From: Salinadaptatus halalkaliphilus
GTDB taxonomy: Archaea; Halobacteriota; Halobacteria; Halobacteriales; Natrialbaceae
Length of the DNA: 64,000 bases
Assembly: GCF_006543045.1 (NCBI RefSeq)
Contig: NZ_RBZW01000008.1
Coordinates: 1-64,000, forward strand
Direction of reading: 5' to 3'
A program made the position numbers and the translations under genes. Positions 43,744-51,979 of the stretch are shown piece after piece. Within the stretch, counting starts at the first letter, position 1; the number at the start of each line of letters is the position of its first letter. The notes below the pieces were generated by a model. The model had not been told where the DNA came from. It saw nothing but the letters and a program-made list of their open reading frames with translations, and searched no databases.

Positions 43744-43792
43744 GGACTCCCGTTGGCACGACAGGTCGCCGGTTCGACTCCGGTGGGGAGCC
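43744..43792 (+). other. tRNA-like 3' relic
   Basis: GCCGGTTCGACTCCGGT (43768-43784) is a perfect T-arm followed by GGGGAGCC, which can pair imperfectly with GGACTCCC at 43744-43751. D and anticodon arms are missing. An alternative longer stem joins CCTGT and CGTGC (43720-43736) with GCACGACAGG (43756-43765). It ends 1 bp before the ATG of the following gene. It could be a deleted tRNA or an attachment-site remnant; it is not a functional tRNA. Confidence 0.35.
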
Positions 43793-43793
43793 T

Positions 43794-44144
43794 ATGAGCT
43801 ACGACGGCGCGTCGGTGTCTCATCGCCTCCCGATCGATCTCACACCCGCCGCCCTCGAGCGGGGCCTCTGGGTACTCGTCGCCCTGTCGCTCGTCGGCGA
43901 TATCGTAACGACGTTCGTCGGTCTCAACATGGGACTCGCGGAGTCGAACCCCGTCGCACGGAGCGTGATCGACGGCCACGGGGTGGTCGGGATGCTCGCG
44001 TTGAAAGGCGGGGCCGTCGCCGTCGCGTTGGCTTGCCGGCCACTGCTCCCGGAGGCATACCGACCGATCATCCCCGCCGGGCTCGCGATTCCCTGGACGA
44101 TCGCCGTCGGCATCAACCTCTACATGATCGCGATGATCGTGTAG
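43794..44144 (+). CDS. small membrane protein, DUF5658-like
   Basis: A 116-residue protein with three hydrophobic segments (about 24-45, 63-80, 92-115). The GDIVTTFVGLNMGLAESNPV region between the first two matches the general DUF5658 pattern (D-x3-T and E-x-NP). Function unknown. The ATG lies directly after a tRNA-like sequence. Confidence 0.65.
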   Translation: MSYDGASVSHRLPIDLTPAALERGLWVLVALSLVGDIVTTFVGLNMGLAESNPVARSVIDGHGVVGMLALKGGAVAVALACRPLLPEAYRPIIPAGLAIPWTIAVGINLYMIAMIV

Positions 44145-44168
44145 TCTTCGGGTCGGACTCCCAATCGC

Positions 44169-44936
44169 TCAGTCGGACGGTGGCTCGCTCGAGGTATCCG
44201 ACGCTCTCCGCTGCGCAGCCTCACTATCGCCGATCCTTTCGACGGTCGGTTCGGCGTCGGCAACGATCGCCGCTTCGAGCACCCGCCGAACGACGGCCGG
44301 ATCCGCCGGGCCGCCGGCAGCGCCGACGGTACCGACCGAGGCGGGGTCGAACGCCACCCCGAGACTGCCGTAGATGCCCTCGAGGATGTCCGCAAGTGCG
44401 TCGCGTCCGTCGACGAGAACGATACCCGCGGTGAGTGCGGCGTCCTGACGAACGCGCTGGGCGATACCGACGACCTTCTGTCGACTCCCCGGAGCCGTGC
44501 CGGCTGCGGACTCGGCCACCGACAGCGAGTGCGTTCCGGGACAGAACGAGTCTGCGGGCTCGCCGCGCTCGATCTCGAGTCCGCAATCGAGGAGTGCGCG
44601 TTCGACGGCCGCAGTCAGGCGCTCGTAGCGCTCGTCGGTGCCACGTCGAATGTCGGCGACGGGGTCGGCGCGAGCGAACGCCAGCGTCGTCTCCCCGTCG
44701 TAGGCGACGGCCCGGCCGCCGACGTCGCGTTCGACCGGCGTGAATCCGCCGTCCCGAGCGATTTCCCGGGCTCGGTCGTAACCCTCGAGGCGAGCGTCGC
44801 GACGGCCGAACGCGACCTGTCGGTGGGGCGTCCAGACTCGAACCGCCGACTCGCCGTCGGCAGCGATCCCGAGGAGTTGGTCACTGACGGCGCGGTCGGC
44901 GGCGATCGACGGCTCGCGGCCACGAACGACGCGCAT
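44169..44936 (-). CDS. lipoate-protein ligase A-like (BPL/LplA/LipB fold) protein
   Basis: A 255-residue protein with the LplA layout: VWTPHRQVAFGRRDARLEGY, RDVGGRAVAYDGETTLAFA (the usual RR.GGG region in a variant form) and the lysine segment RQKVVGIAQRVRQDAALTAG, where the Lys contacts lipoyl-AMP. It may attach lipoate or octanoate to 2-oxoacid dehydrogenase E2 or GcvH. Archaeal LplA is often split; the C-terminal accessory domain is not obvious here, so a partner may be needed. Confidence 0.82.
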   Translation of the reverse strand: MRVVRGREPSIAADRAVSDQLLGIAADGESAVRVWTPHRQVAFGRRDARLEGYDRAREIARDGGFTPVERDVGGRAVAYDGETTLAFARADPVADIRRGTDERYERLTAAVERALLDCGLEIERGEPADSFCPGTHSLSVAESAAGTAPGSRQKVVGIAQRVRQDAALTAGIVLVDGRDALADILEGIYGSLGVAFDPASVGTVGAAGGPADPAVVRRVLEAAIVADAEPTVERIGDSEAAQRRASDTSSEPPSD

Positions 44937-44999
44937 AGCTCGGCGTTCGGGTCGGTGGGGCTAAAGGCTCCCGGCACGGAGTCGAACGCGACGACAATA

Positions 45000-45989
45000 A
45001 TGACCGACGACCAGGGCTCGACGACCGACCGCGAGGACGACCGCATCGACGCGGCGCTGCCGGCGACCCTGCTCGAGCAGTACGCGCGCTTCTCGCTGTA
45101 CAACTCACCGTACCCGGCCCACGACGGCGGCTGTGCCGTCGACCTCTATCCCGGGACCCTCGAGAACGGGCGCACACACGTCGCACCGAGCCCGGTTACG
45201 GGGACCGTCCTCGAGACCGAGACCGTCCGCGCGCCGCCGAAACCGTACGCCACGGACCACGACCACCTGATTTTACTCGAGTGTGTCGCTCCGGCGCCAC
45301 TCGCAGGACTGGTCGCCCGCGTGCTCCACGTCGAGCCGGCCGTCGAAGCCGGCGACCGGGTCGAACGCGGCGACTCGTTGGGGCGACTCGTTCGAGCAGG
45401 GTTTTTCGCACCGTGGGTCGACAACCACCTCCACGTCGGCTTCCGGCGTCCGGACCAGCACCTCCATCGGGCGTCGGGCTCGCTGGCCCTCGAGTTGGGT
45501 GTCGACGTCCAGCCACTGGCCTGGGACGGGACCGGAACGGTCGTCGCGACCGGCGAAACCTACGCCGTCCTCGATTCCCCGCCCCACCCGAGGCCGGGCG
45601 AGCAGTTCGTCGGCCTTCGGGCGGAGTGGCGCTCGAGCGACCGCGGCGACGCCGACGGTCGCGTCGGTGATCGGACCGGTACTGGCGGCGTCGGCGTCCT
45701 CGACGGCGGGCTATCACACTACGACGGTGGCGGCATTCACACTGGCGGGCGGTCCGAACGGGTAGCCGAAAGCGTCGTCGTACTGAACGACGACCGACTC
45801 GGGGTCGTCGGTCCGGACGGCCGAACGATCGGCTGGGACGACGTCGTCGTGACGGCAAACGACGAGCCGATCACCGGCCTCTCGACGTTTTGCGCTCGAG
45901 ACGGGGACTTCGGTGCGAAGCTCATCTGTCCGGACCACGCGCTGGCGGTCGGCGACGACGTGTGCGTTCGCGTCCGGCCGCGCCAATAG
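45000..45989 (+). CDS. M23 (LytM)-like domain protein
   Basis: A 329-residue protein. Residues 30-160 resemble the M23/lysostaphin-like fold: GGCAVDLYPG (His/Asp zinc site, His not evident), VAPSPVTGTVLE, VEAGDRVERGDSLGRLV and NHLHVGF with the HxH. The incomplete first zinc motif suggests it may not be an active peptidase, and archaea lack peptidoglycan. Residues 170-329 are a second unassigned beta-rich region. No signal peptide is visible. It is divergent from the lipoate-ligase-like gene. Confidence 0.6.
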   Translation: MTDDQGSTTDREDDRIDAALPATLLEQYARFSLYNSPYPAHDGGCAVDLYPGTLENGRTHVAPSPVTGTVLETETVRAPPKPYATDHDHLILLECVAPAPLAGLVARVLHVEPAVEAGDRVERGDSLGRLVRAGFFAPWVDNHLHVGFRRPDQHLHRASGSLALELGVDVQPLAWDGTGTVVATGETYAVLDSPPHPRPGEQFVGLRAEWRSSDRGDADGRVGDRTGTGGVGVLDGGLSHYDGGGIHTGGRSERVAESVVVLNDDRLGVVGPDGRTIGWDDVVVTANDEPITGLSTFCARDGDFGAKLICPDHALAVGDDVCVRVRPRQ

Positions 45990-46049
45990 CAGTTGCTCCC
46001 GCGGCGGGTACTCGTGATCGGAATCGAACGATCGGGACAGGAATCCGTA
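45990..46049. repeat. TACGG-family element, relic
   Basis: The 60 bp between two convergent stop codons ends with GGACAGGAATCCGTA followed by TCA (46050-46052), which is the TGA stop of the methyltransferase gene. The left part (CAGTTGCTCCCGCGG) resembles the GATTGCTGTAA arm only loosely. Confidence 0.4.
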
Positions 46050-46898
46050 TCAGACGTTTCGCGCGATCGTCAGATACCCCGTGTGGCCGACGGGCGCCGT
46101 CGAGGGTCGCGAACCGCGGTCGTCGAACTGCATCTCGCGCTGGATCGTCTCCCGAGTGCGAACGTTCGAGAGGGCGGCCTCGCGAGCCGCCTCGACGACC
46201 TCGCGGGTCGACTCGATGAAGGGGCTGTAGACCGCCAGAAAGCCCCCGTCGACCAGCACGTCGGGTGCGTGCTCGACCACGGCCGCCGCATCGCCGGTAT
46301 CGAGAGTGAGCACGTCGAAACTCGAGGCCTCGAGGCGCTCGATCTCCGCGGTGAGATCGCCCGTCCGAACGTCGACGGCGTCGGCGACGCCACCGAGTTT
46401 CATGTTCTCCCGAGCGACGTCGGCGAACTCGTCGTTGCGTTCGTAGGTCACCACCGACGCGCCGGCGCGGGCCATCAGTGCCGAGAGAACGCCGGTTCCG
46501 GTGCCGGCGTCGAGGACGCGGTCGCCTCGTGAGATCCCCGTTTCGCCGATGACCAGCCCGATGTCGCGGGGCACCATCGGCGCGCCGGTTCGCTCGAAGT
46601 GATGAAAGAGATCCGGGCCGCGCAGCCGGCGAACGTCGAACGCCTCCTCGAGATGCGTCTCGATAGTCTCGCCCGGTTCGACGTCTGCTGGCACCTCGAG
46701 GACGCCGAGATCGGTACCCATCTCCTCGCCTGGCTGGACGAGAAACTCGCGGTCGCCGCGGACGAGCAAGACCGGCACTCGGTCGTCCCCAGCGTGGGAT
46801 TGGGCTCGGTCGTCGGCGGCATCGTTCGAGTTGCTCCCGCCGGCGTCGCTGTCGGCACTCGAGTCACGGCCGTCGGCGTCGGCATCGGGTCCACTCAC
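46050..46898 (-). CDS. tRNA (adenine-N1)-methyltransferase TrmI
   Basis: A 282-residue SAM enzyme. After an acidic N terminus comes a small beta domain (PVLLVRGDREFLVQPGEEMG), then RTGAPMVPRDIGLVIGETGI, SAM motif I VLDAGTGTGVLSALMARAGA and SSFDVLTLD. Archaeal TrmI makes m1A at tRNA positions 57/58. It starts at GTG 46898, 7 bp after the NAC stop, with GAGG just upstream. The TGA stop is the flank of a repeat relic. Confidence 0.92.
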   Translation of the reverse strand: MSGPDADADGRDSSADSDAGGSNSNDAADDRAQSHAGDDRVPVLLVRGDREFLVQPGEEMGTDLGVLEVPADVEPGETIETHLEEAFDVRRLRGPDLFHHFERTGAPMVPRDIGLVIGETGISRGDRVLDAGTGTGVLSALMARAGASVVTYERNDEFADVARENMKLGGVADAVDVRTGDLTAEIERLEASSFDVLTLDTGDAAAVVEHAPDVLVDGGFLAVYSPFIESTREVVEAAREAALSNVRTRETIQREMQFDDRGSRPSTAPVGHTGYLTIARNV

Positions 46899-46905
46899 GC
46901 GGCCC

Positions 46906-47286
46906 TCACTCGAGTTCGCCGATCGCGGCGGCCAGATCGCCGTCGTTCGCCTCGAGGGCGTCGCGGGCGTCGTCCTCGCTGACGTCGGCTCGCTGGGCGA
47001 CGAGTTCGACGTCCTCGTCGGGGATACCGGCGTCGCCGTCGTCGGACTCGCTGGCAGTTCCGCCGGCCGAACCGGCGTCGACCTGTTCGGGCGAGCCGAT
47101 GACCTGGTAGGTCTCCTGGCCGCGGGCGTCCATCTTGGTAACTTCCGCATCGTCGAAGACGAGGTCGTACTCGTCGGTCCGGATGATGACCTCCTCGGCC
47201 TCGATATCCTCGACGTCGATCCCCATCTGTTTCATCATCTGTTCCATCTTGCGCGGATTCAATCCGCCGCCGCCTCCTCCAAACAT
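46906..47286 (-). CDS. nac: nascent polypeptide-associated complex protein (NAC alpha)
   Basis: A 126-residue protein: a glycine-rich start ([20 protein letters not shown]), the NAC beta-barrel ([20 protein letters not shown]), an acidic linker and a C-terminal UBA domain ([20 protein letters not shown]). It binds nascent chains at the ribosome exit. It is co-directional with TrmI and a PUA protein, forming a translation-linked cluster. Confidence 0.95.
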   Translation of the reverse strand: MFGGGGGGLNPRKMEQMMKQMGIDVEDIEAEEVIIRTDEYDLVFDDAEVTKMDARGQETYQVIGSPEQVDAGSAGGTASESDDGDAGIPDEDVELVAQRADVSEDDARDALEANDGDLAAAIGELE

Positions 47287-47392
47287 AGCTGGACCGACGA
47301 CGCGGGCGACCTTTTACTCTGCGGTCTTCACCAATCGGTTGCGAGAAACGAACGAACTGCTGCTGGCTCGGTTCGGCGCGTTCGACGACCGG

Positions 47393-47875
47393 TTACGCCG
47401 CGGGCACACCCTCGCGGACGGCCACCGCCATTCCGGTGTCGAACGCCGTGATCGCCGCCGCATCGAGCTGGGCAGTCCCGACGGCCAGCAACTCGCCACG
47501 CTCGTGGACGACCAGGACCTCGTCGCCCGGTCGAATCTCGTCGCCCGCCTCGCGGACGAACTTCGCGAACACGTTCTTTTCGTCGCGGACGAAAGGCTCG
47601 CTCTCGTCGTCGACAACGACGCGGTAAGCAGGGGACTCGAGGCCGGCTGCGAGCCGGCGACCGCCCTCGATCCCCAGCGTGAATCGGCCGTCGGTCCCGA
47701 AGGAGACGAGACGGCCATCGTCGGCGTGGACCTGCTGGGGACGACCCGAGGACGTGCGCTTGATCGTCGGCGACTCCTCGAGGGGGAACAGCGCGGCGCC
47801 CGCCCCGGCACCGAACTGGTAGTCAGCGATCGTCCGCAGCGTCGACAGATCCGCATCGCCGTCAGCGTTACTCAT
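47393..47875 (-). CDS. PUA-domain protein, archaeosine-synthase/TGT C-terminal-like
   Basis: A 160-residue protein. Residues 1-75 resemble the C2 region of archaeal tRNA-guanine transglycosylases (LRTIADYQFGAGAGAALFP) and residues 77-155 a PUA domain (PAYRVVVDDESEPFVRDEKN, FVREAGDEIRPGDEVLVV). It probably binds structured RNA. It is the first of a likely pua-nac-trmI transcription unit. A stand-alone PUA protein rather than a complete TGT. Confidence 0.85.
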   Translation of the reverse strand: MSNADGDADLSTLRTIADYQFGAGAGAALFPLEESPTIKRTSSGRPQQVHADDGRLVSFGTDGRFTLGIEGGRRLAAGLESPAYRVVVDDESEPFVRDEKNVFAKFVREAGDEIRPGDEVLVVHERGELLAVGTAQLDAAAITAFDTGMAVAVREGVPAA

Positions 47876-48013
47876 CGGTCGGTGTTGGGCGGGGTGGGTC
47901 GAAAGCCCTTCGACCGACGGTCGCGTCGCTCGGTATCCGCGTGGTAGCCTCGTCGTAACCTGACGCCCTCGAGATCGACTCCGCAGACGCAGTGTTCGGC
48001 CCGCCGATCGCAG

Positions 48014-48691
48014 TCATCGCTCAGTCAGTCCCAATCCCTGTACTGTCGGAATCTCCCAGTTTTGCGTCACTGCGACCAGGCGTGTCCCGACAGTGACGAC
48101 GGCACAGGTCGCGGCAGCGGTACTTGCGCCCGCGCCGAGGGCGTCCGCGACCAGAAAGGAGAGTCCACCGAGGACGGCACAGCTCGCGTAGAAATCGTCG
48201 AACAGAATAAACGGCGACCGATCGAGGAGGATGTCGGCGAGTGCACCGCCGCCGACGGCATTGATCGTCGCGATGGCTACGATCCCGAATGCCGAGACGT
48301 TCGCTTCGGTCGCGACGATCGCACCAGTCGTCGCGAAGGCCGCGAGCCCGATCGCGTCCGCCACGAGCGTGAACGGATGCTCGTCGGGCGATCGTAACCC
48401 GATCCGCAACACGATCGCCAGGAGAACGCCACCGAGTGCTAGTACGATTTCGGTTGGGGTCTGCAGTACTAACGGGACGCGAGTCACGAAGAGGTCGCGT
48501 GTCACACCGCCTGCAAACGCCATCGCGAGCCCGACGATCGCGATGCCGAACAGATCGAATTCCTCGCGGATCGCTTTCGACGAGCCGACGAGTGCGAACG
48601 CGACCAACCCGATCGTATTCATGACGGCAAAGGGATCGCCCAGCAAGACGACGAACAGCTCTCGGAGTGCGACGACGACTTCCTGACTCAC
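48014..48691 (-). CDS. TRIC/UPF0126 family membrane protein
   Basis: A 225-residue protein with seven hydrophobic segments arranged as two repeats, each with a glycine-rich signature (FALVGSSKAIREEFDLFG...AFAGGVTRD and FATTGAIVA...INAVGGGALADILL). Bacterial and archaeal homologues are trimeric cation channels. Starts at GTG. No operon partner. Confidence 0.88.
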   Translation of the reverse strand: MSQEVVVALRELFVVLLGDPFAVMNTIGLVAFALVGSSKAIREEFDLFGIAIVGLAMAFAGGVTRDLFVTRVPLVLQTPTEIVLALGGVLLAIVLRIGLRSPDEHPFTLVADAIGLAAFATTGAIVATEANVSAFGIVAIATINAVGGGALADILLDRSPFILFDDFYASCAVLGGLSFLVADALGAGASTAAATCAVVTVGTRLVAVTQNWEIPTVQGLGLTER

Positions 48692-48873
48692 TATCCAAAT
48701 TTGGGATGTACGGCTCTTGAGTGCTACGTATCGAATCTCTCCCGCTCGAGGAGATACCGTGGAGAGGGGGATGCTACTGTCCGGTAGTTTCTCGAATTCG
48801 TGTCGCTCAGCAGTATCGATCGCGGACCAGACCGCGGTGGTTATATACGGTCGGTGGGAACTCGAGGACGAGT

Positions 48874-49047
48874 ATGGATTTTACCCAGATCGCGTTCGGA
48901 CTCGGTCTCCTCGCGATCGGTTCCCTCTCGTTCGTTTCGCCGTCGTCGCTCGATACCGCCGTCCTCTCGTTGCTGACCGGTATCGGGCTCGTCGCCGGAA
49001 TCGGACTGCTGTTTTCGACGCTCGCACGCGACGCTCGTGGTTCGTAG
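48874..49047 (+). CDS. small two-TM hydrophobic protein
   Basis: A 57-residue protein with two hydrophobic segments (residues 6-22 and 27-49). A TATATACGG-containing stretch (about 48842-48850) lies 27-30 nt upstream of the ATG and fits a TATA box. Function unknown. Confidence 0.55.
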   Translation: MDFTQIAFGLGLLAIGSLSFVSPSSLDTAVLSLLTGIGLVAGIGLLFSTLARDARGS

Positions 49048-49071
49048 GTATCGGTCGCGAGTAGTGCTTGA

Positions 49072-49151
49072 TACGGATTACTGTAACGATTTACCGGCGC
49101 ACCCGCCGCCCGGGTCGCGGGTGCGCCGGAAATGACTTACAGTAAACCGTA
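49072..49151. repeat. TACGG-family palindromic element (80 bp)
   Basis: Left TACGGATTACTGTAACG, right GACTTACAGTAAACCGTA; core CCGGCGCACCCGC with GCGGGTGCGCCGG. Flanked by TGA at 49069-49071 and 49152-49154. It lies between convergent genes. Confidence 0.88.
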
Positions 49152-49186
49152 TGAGGGCGTCCGTTTCGAAGCGTTCCGACGCCAGT

Positions 49187-49684
49187 CTAGAGGAGGAACG
49201 TCTCGTGGCGATCGCCGAGGTCGAGAAACGTATCGGCCGCTCCGATGAGTTCGTCGGCGGTCGACGATTGGAAGGCCATTACTTCCACGCGGACGCCCTC
49301 GTGGCGCAGGTGTGAACAGAGCCGCGAGAAGTCGCCGTCGCCCGTACAGAGGACGATCGTATCGACGTGGTTTGCGAGCGTCACCGCGTCGAGGCTCATA
49401 CCGACGTCCCAGTCGGCCTTTTTCGTTCCGTCGGAGAACGTCTTGATGTCTTTGATCTTGGTCTCGAAACCGATATCGACCAGGGCATCGAAAAAGCTCT
49501 CTTCTTCGGGTGCGTCCGCGCGGATGACGTAGGCGATCGCTCGCGTAAGTTGCCGGTCCTGCACCGCTTTCTCGAGCAGGGACGAATAGTCGATATTACG
49601 GCTGTGAAGACTCTGTGCCGTGTGATAAAGGTTCTGCGCGTCGACCTGCACCGCGACGCGCTGGTTCGGGTGGATGTCGGTCAC
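49187..49684 (-). CDS. NYN-domain (LabA/DUF88) putative ribonuclease
   Basis: A 165-residue PIN-like NYN protein: AVQVDAQNLYHTAQ carries the first acidic residue, KKADWDVGMSLDAV the second, and IVLCTGDGDFSRLCSHLRHEG the D-x-D catalytic/metal site. NYN nucleases cut RNA. GTG start. It lies directly downstream of the RNase P RNA gene on the same strand, an interesting but unproven link. Confidence 0.9.
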   Translation of the reverse strand: MTDIHPNQRVAVQVDAQNLYHTAQSLHSRNIDYSSLLEKAVQDRQLTRAIAYVIRADAPEEESFFDALVDIGFETKIKDIKTFSDGTKKADWDVGMSLDAVTLANHVDTIVLCTGDGDFSRLCSHLRHEGVRVEVMAFQSSTADELIGAADTFLDLGDRHETFLL

Positions 49685-49755
49685 AGTTGCCAGGTCGACG
49701 ACGAGACGTATAAATCGCCTCGTTCGCCATCGTCGTCACTCTCGAGGGAGAAATC

Positions 49756-50301
49756 GGGTGAGAGGAGTAAGCCCCCTTCTGTTCGACCCGGCATTCGGCT
49801 GAGCGTCCGCCCCGTCCGCGGCGAACCGCGGGTCGTTCGGGCTACCACGGGACGGACTTGCACCGGTGAGGATTCGCCGTTCCATCGATCCTCGGCCGTC
49901 TCTCCGCAGCCGACCGTGCCACGCGTTCGGCGGGTGTCCCGCCACGCGGTCTGTGTTCTCACATCGAGAACCGAACACGGTCTGCGGTTTCGAACCGCGG
50001 TGTTCGACTGCGGGAATGCGCGCGGTTGAGGCCGCTCGCGGTTCGCGGTCAGGAGACCGCGTCCCTCTGCGGGTTAGCTACCCTTCCTTGCGGTCGGGGT
50101 CGCACGCGTCATCGGTCGGGCCGAGACGTGTCGTTTCTGTTCCAGAGCCAGCGGTCTCGCGCTCCGGACTTGCGTCCGGTCACCTGCCCAAACGGGTGGG
50201 GGGACTTTCCTCGCGGGCGTGATGCACCCTGACGGGATGGATCACGTACGGTGGCCGGCCGTTGCCGGTCCGGCCATCGCGGCAGCCGGGCTCTCTCTCC
50301 C
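49756..50301 (-). ncRNA. rnpB: RNase P RNA, archaeal type A
   Basis: On the minus strand, CR-I GAGGAAAGTCCCCCCACC is near 50197-50214 and CR-V ACAGAAGGGGGCTTA near 49766-49781, with a GCTAACCCGCAGAGGGACGC segment between them resembling CR-IV neighbourhood. GGGAGAGAG at 50293-50301 pairs with CTCTCACCC at 49756-49764 to form P1, which sets both ends. The hairpin GTGAT...ATCAC (about 50226-50252) and CCGGACGCAAGTCCGG (50165-50180 region) are clear. It is about 546 nt, long for archaea, mainly from the P2-P3 region. Confidence 0.92.
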
Positions 50302-50323
50302 ACTTTCACTAGGGTCTCGCCTC

Positions 50324-50331
50324 GAATAAGT
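50324..50331 (-). promoter_or_regulatory. TATA box of RNase P RNA
   Basis: ACTTATTC/CTTATTCG on the minus strand is centred 26-27 nt upstream of the predicted 5' end at 50301, supporting that end. Confidence 0.6.
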
Positions 50332-50399
50332 CCCTCGGTCGGTACGGAACCGAGGAGTGTGGCGCCAGAGAGAGCCAAGCACCCCACTCGAGGAGCGTG

Positions 50400-51767
50400 C
50401 TACAGGTCGCCGAGCCACTCGGCGAACGGACCAGTCAGGAACTCCCAGTACTCGAGGATACCGAGGATCAGCGCGACGATCAACACGAGGATGACGGGAA
50501 TTCTGACGGCCCAGATCCAGGCGGTGCCGTACGCACCGAGATCGCCGGTCCCACGACCCAGTTCGGCAATCGCGAGGTCCGAGAGCGACCACCCGACGAG
50601 AATCGAAAGCAGGAGACCGCCGAGGACGAGCAGGATCTGATCGGCGAACAGGTCGAACAGGTCGAGCAAGACGAGGTCGGTCGCCGACGGAATCCCGAGT
50701 AGGAAGATCGCGCCGCCGATGGCGACGGCCGCAACCTTGCGGTCGACGCCGCGTTCGTCGATGACGTAGGAGACGACGACCTCCATCAGACTGATCGCAC
50801 TCGAGAGAGCGGCGATGGCGACGGTGCCGAAGAAGATGGTGCCGAGGAGCCAGCCGAGCGTGAGATCGCCGAAGGCAGCGGCCAGCGAGACGAAAATCGC
50901 CCCGGCGCCGGGATCGGCGGGGTCGATGCCGGCCGTAAAGAGGATCGGGAAGACGATGAGCCCGGTCACGAACGCGATCGCAGTGTCGAAGCCGATGATG
51001 ATCGCGCCGTCTTCGGCGAGGTTTCGGTCCTGGGCGAGATAGGAGGCGTAGGTGATCATCACACCCATCCCGAGCGAGAGCGTAAAGAAGGCTTGGCCGG
51101 CCGCGGCGGGCAGGATGCTTTGCCACTCAGCGGCGATCACGCCCCAATCCGGCGAGAGGTAGTAGGCGTAGGCCTCGCTGGCTCCCTCGAGGGTGAAGGC
51201 GTAGGCGGCCATCCCGACGGTGATGACGATGATCGCGGGGACCATCACCTTCACGGCGAGTTCGATCCCTCGTTGGATACCGTAGGCGACGATGCCGATG
51301 ACGACGGCCATGAACAGGGCATGCAGGAGGATCGCGTCGAGCCCGCTCGCGAGCGAGACGAACTGGCTTTCGGCTTCCCCGGCGTCGGCGAGGTAGCCGT
51401 CTTGCAAGCCCAGCAGCGTGTACCGGATCGTCCAGCCGGCGACGACGCTGTAGTAGGAGAGGATGATGAAGCCGGTCGCGATGAAGATCCAGCCGACGTA
51501 CGACCAGACGCCGCTGGCGATCTCTTCGAGTGCGCCGACGGGGTTGCGCTCGGTGTACCGGCCGACGACAAACTCAACGAGCATCGCCGGAAAGCCGATG
51601 ATCGCGATGAACAGCAGATAGATCAGCAGGAACGCGGCACCACCCTCCTGGCCGACCTGGAACGGAAACCGCCAGATGTTGCCGAGCCCCACCGCGCTCC
51701 CGACGGCGGCGAAGATGAACCCCACACGCGTCGCCCACTGCTCGCGTGGTGCATCAGCGATGCCCAT
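50400..51767 (-). CDS. sodium-dependent neurotransmitter-symporter (SNF/NSS) family transporter
   Basis: A 455-residue membrane protein of the LeuT fold. TM1 signature VGFIFAAVGSAVGLGNIWRFP, LSYYSVVAGWTIRYTL (TM3), and FFTLSLGMGVMITYASYL (TM6 unwound region) are clear. It imports an amino acid or similar solute with Na+. About 11-12 TM segments. ATG 51767 places TM1 normally. No accessory subunit is nearby. Confidence 0.92.
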   Translation of the reverse strand: MGIADAPREQWATRVGFIFAAVGSAVGLGNIWRFPFQVGQEGGAAFLLIYLLFIAIIGFPAMLVEFVVGRYTERNPVGALEEIASGVWSYVGWIFIATGFIILSYYSVVAGWTIRYTLLGLQDGYLADAGEAESQFVSLASGLDAILLHALFMAVVIGIVAYGIQRGIELAVKVMVPAIIVITVGMAAYAFTLEGASEAYAYYLSPDWGVIAAEWQSILPAAAGQAFFTLSLGMGVMITYASYLAQDRNLAEDGAIIIGFDTAIAFVTGLIVFPILFTAGIDPADPGAGAIFVSLAAAFGDLTLGWLLGTIFFGTVAIAALSSAISLMEVVVSYVIDERGVDRKVAAVAIGGAIFLLGIPSATDLVLLDLFDLFADQILLVLGGLLLSILVGWSLSDLAIAELGRGTGDLGAYGTAWIWAVRIPVILVLIVALILGILEYWEFLTGPFAEWLGDL

Positions 51768-51979
51768 ATCGGTGAACGCACGCCACGCCGACAAAACAGC
51801 CAGTGACCGTCCCGTCGAGTAATCCGCATTTGTCCCCGGTAGGCCGACGCTATGGTCGCCAAAGGGTAGCTACGGACACCACGTCGACTCCGCTCGAGGA
51901 CCGTCGCCGCTGGCCTCGAGTCAGACTCCCGCGAGCGAAAACCGGCGGGTTTTACGCTTGCCAGCGAAAGGTATCGAGT

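Noticed and set aside
43720-43792. Functional tRNA gene
   Set aside because: D and anticodon arms are missing and the acceptor pairing is poor; kept only as a relic.
49866-50222. 118-codon plus-strand frame
   Set aside because: It lies wholly inside the RNase P RNA gene on the opposite strand.
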